Assembly (NCBI GenBank): GCA_036745245.1
Contig: DAIOGN010000176.1
Span: 1 to 5,299, forward strand
Direction: 5' to 3'
Length of the DNA: 5,299 nucleotides
From: DAIOGN01 sp036745245
GTDB taxonomy: Bacteria > Zixibacteria > MSB-5A5 > JAUVRN01
Part shown: positions 5,166 through 5,299 of the stretch, in pieces
How positions within the stretch are numbered: the first letter of the stretch is position 1
Layout of the letters: each line of letters opens with the position of its first letter
The notes under the pieces: generated by a model
The model's database searches: none
What the model was told of the DNA's origin: nothing
Seen by the model: the letters and a program-made list of their open reading frames with translations, nothing else
Position numbers and translations under genes: made by a program

Positions 5166-5299
5166 CAGATGCGCACGCCGCTGGAGGTGCTGTCCGGCGG
5201 CGAACGCGGGCGGTTGATGCTGGCGCGTTCGCTGGCAAAGGCATCCAACCTGCTGGTGCTGGACGAACCGACCAACGATCTCGATCTCGAAACGCTCGA
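5157..5299 (+). CDS. ABC-F family ATPase fragment (Uup/EttA-like), both ends missing
   Basis: This plus-strand fragment of about 47 residues carries the hallmark of the second nucleotide-binding domain of ABC-F proteins: the signature LSGGERGRLMLAR (5190-5228), then Walker B and D-loop LLVLDEPTNDLD (5250-5285). ABC-F proteins are soluble, ribosome-associated ATPases without membrane segments. The wording PTNDLDLETL and the EQMRTPLEVLSGGE lead-in resemble the Uup branch more than EttA, but the fragment is too short to assign. The frame is open leftward, but upstream of about 5150 it reads the complement of atpG and not the expected FLF-type lead-in, so the 5' part is missing. The 3' part runs off the window. 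Confidence 0.85.

Noticed and set aside
4621..5244. Minus-strand open frame extending the acetyltransferase upstream to 343 residues
   Set aside because: Upstream of the ATG at 4620 it is an alternate frame over atpG, Arg/Ala-rich with no GNAT or other motif. The ATGA overlap and GGAGG mark the real start.

Overview
The window is a GC-rich bacterial stretch of housekeeping genes. All complete genes lie on the minus strand; read in that direction the order is atpG (5'-truncated), a GNAT-family acetyltransferase, atpD, atpC, a glutamate dehydrogenase, rplM and rpsI (cut by the left edge). A run of ten Ns between rplM and rpsI marks it as draft assembly, probably a metagenome scaffold. No marker here fixes the taxonomy. 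High GC and the overall protein style would fit Gemmatimonadota or another GC-rich phylum, but that is only an impression.

Right part (about 2347-5159): the end of an F1F0 ATP synthase operon, with gamma, beta and epsilon subunits. A 135-residue GNAT protein sits between gamma and beta. Its start overlaps the gamma stop (ATGA) and has its own strong ribosome binding site. Beta starts at GTG behind a clear Shine-Dalgarno sequence, and epsilon starts one base after the beta stop. The block looks like a single coupled transcription unit.

Middle (889-2184): a 431-residue hexameric-type glutamate dehydrogenase with all expected catalytic lysines. It has a very strong Shine-Dalgarno sequence next to a small GC hairpin, and ends in a good intrinsic terminator with a T-tract. 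I see no terminator between atpC and this gene, so read-through from the atp genes is possible.

Left part (1-780): an rplM-rpsI ribosomal protein operon (L13, S9) with its own sigma70-like promoter. The implied leader is only about 20 bases. The assembly gap removes the end of rplM and the ribosome binding site of rpsI.

Right edge (about 5150-5299): the plus strand abruptly encodes the signature motif and Walker B of an ABC-F ATPase with its 5' part missing. It abuts the 5'-truncated atpG head to head. Two divergently oriented genes that both lack their beginnings point to a chimeric join, from misassembly or, less likely, a real rearrangement. Apart from that, the least ordinary observation is the acetyltransferase built into the ATP synthase operon. 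I see no CRISPR array, mobile element, tRNA or rRNA, and no convincing evidence of a wholly new system.
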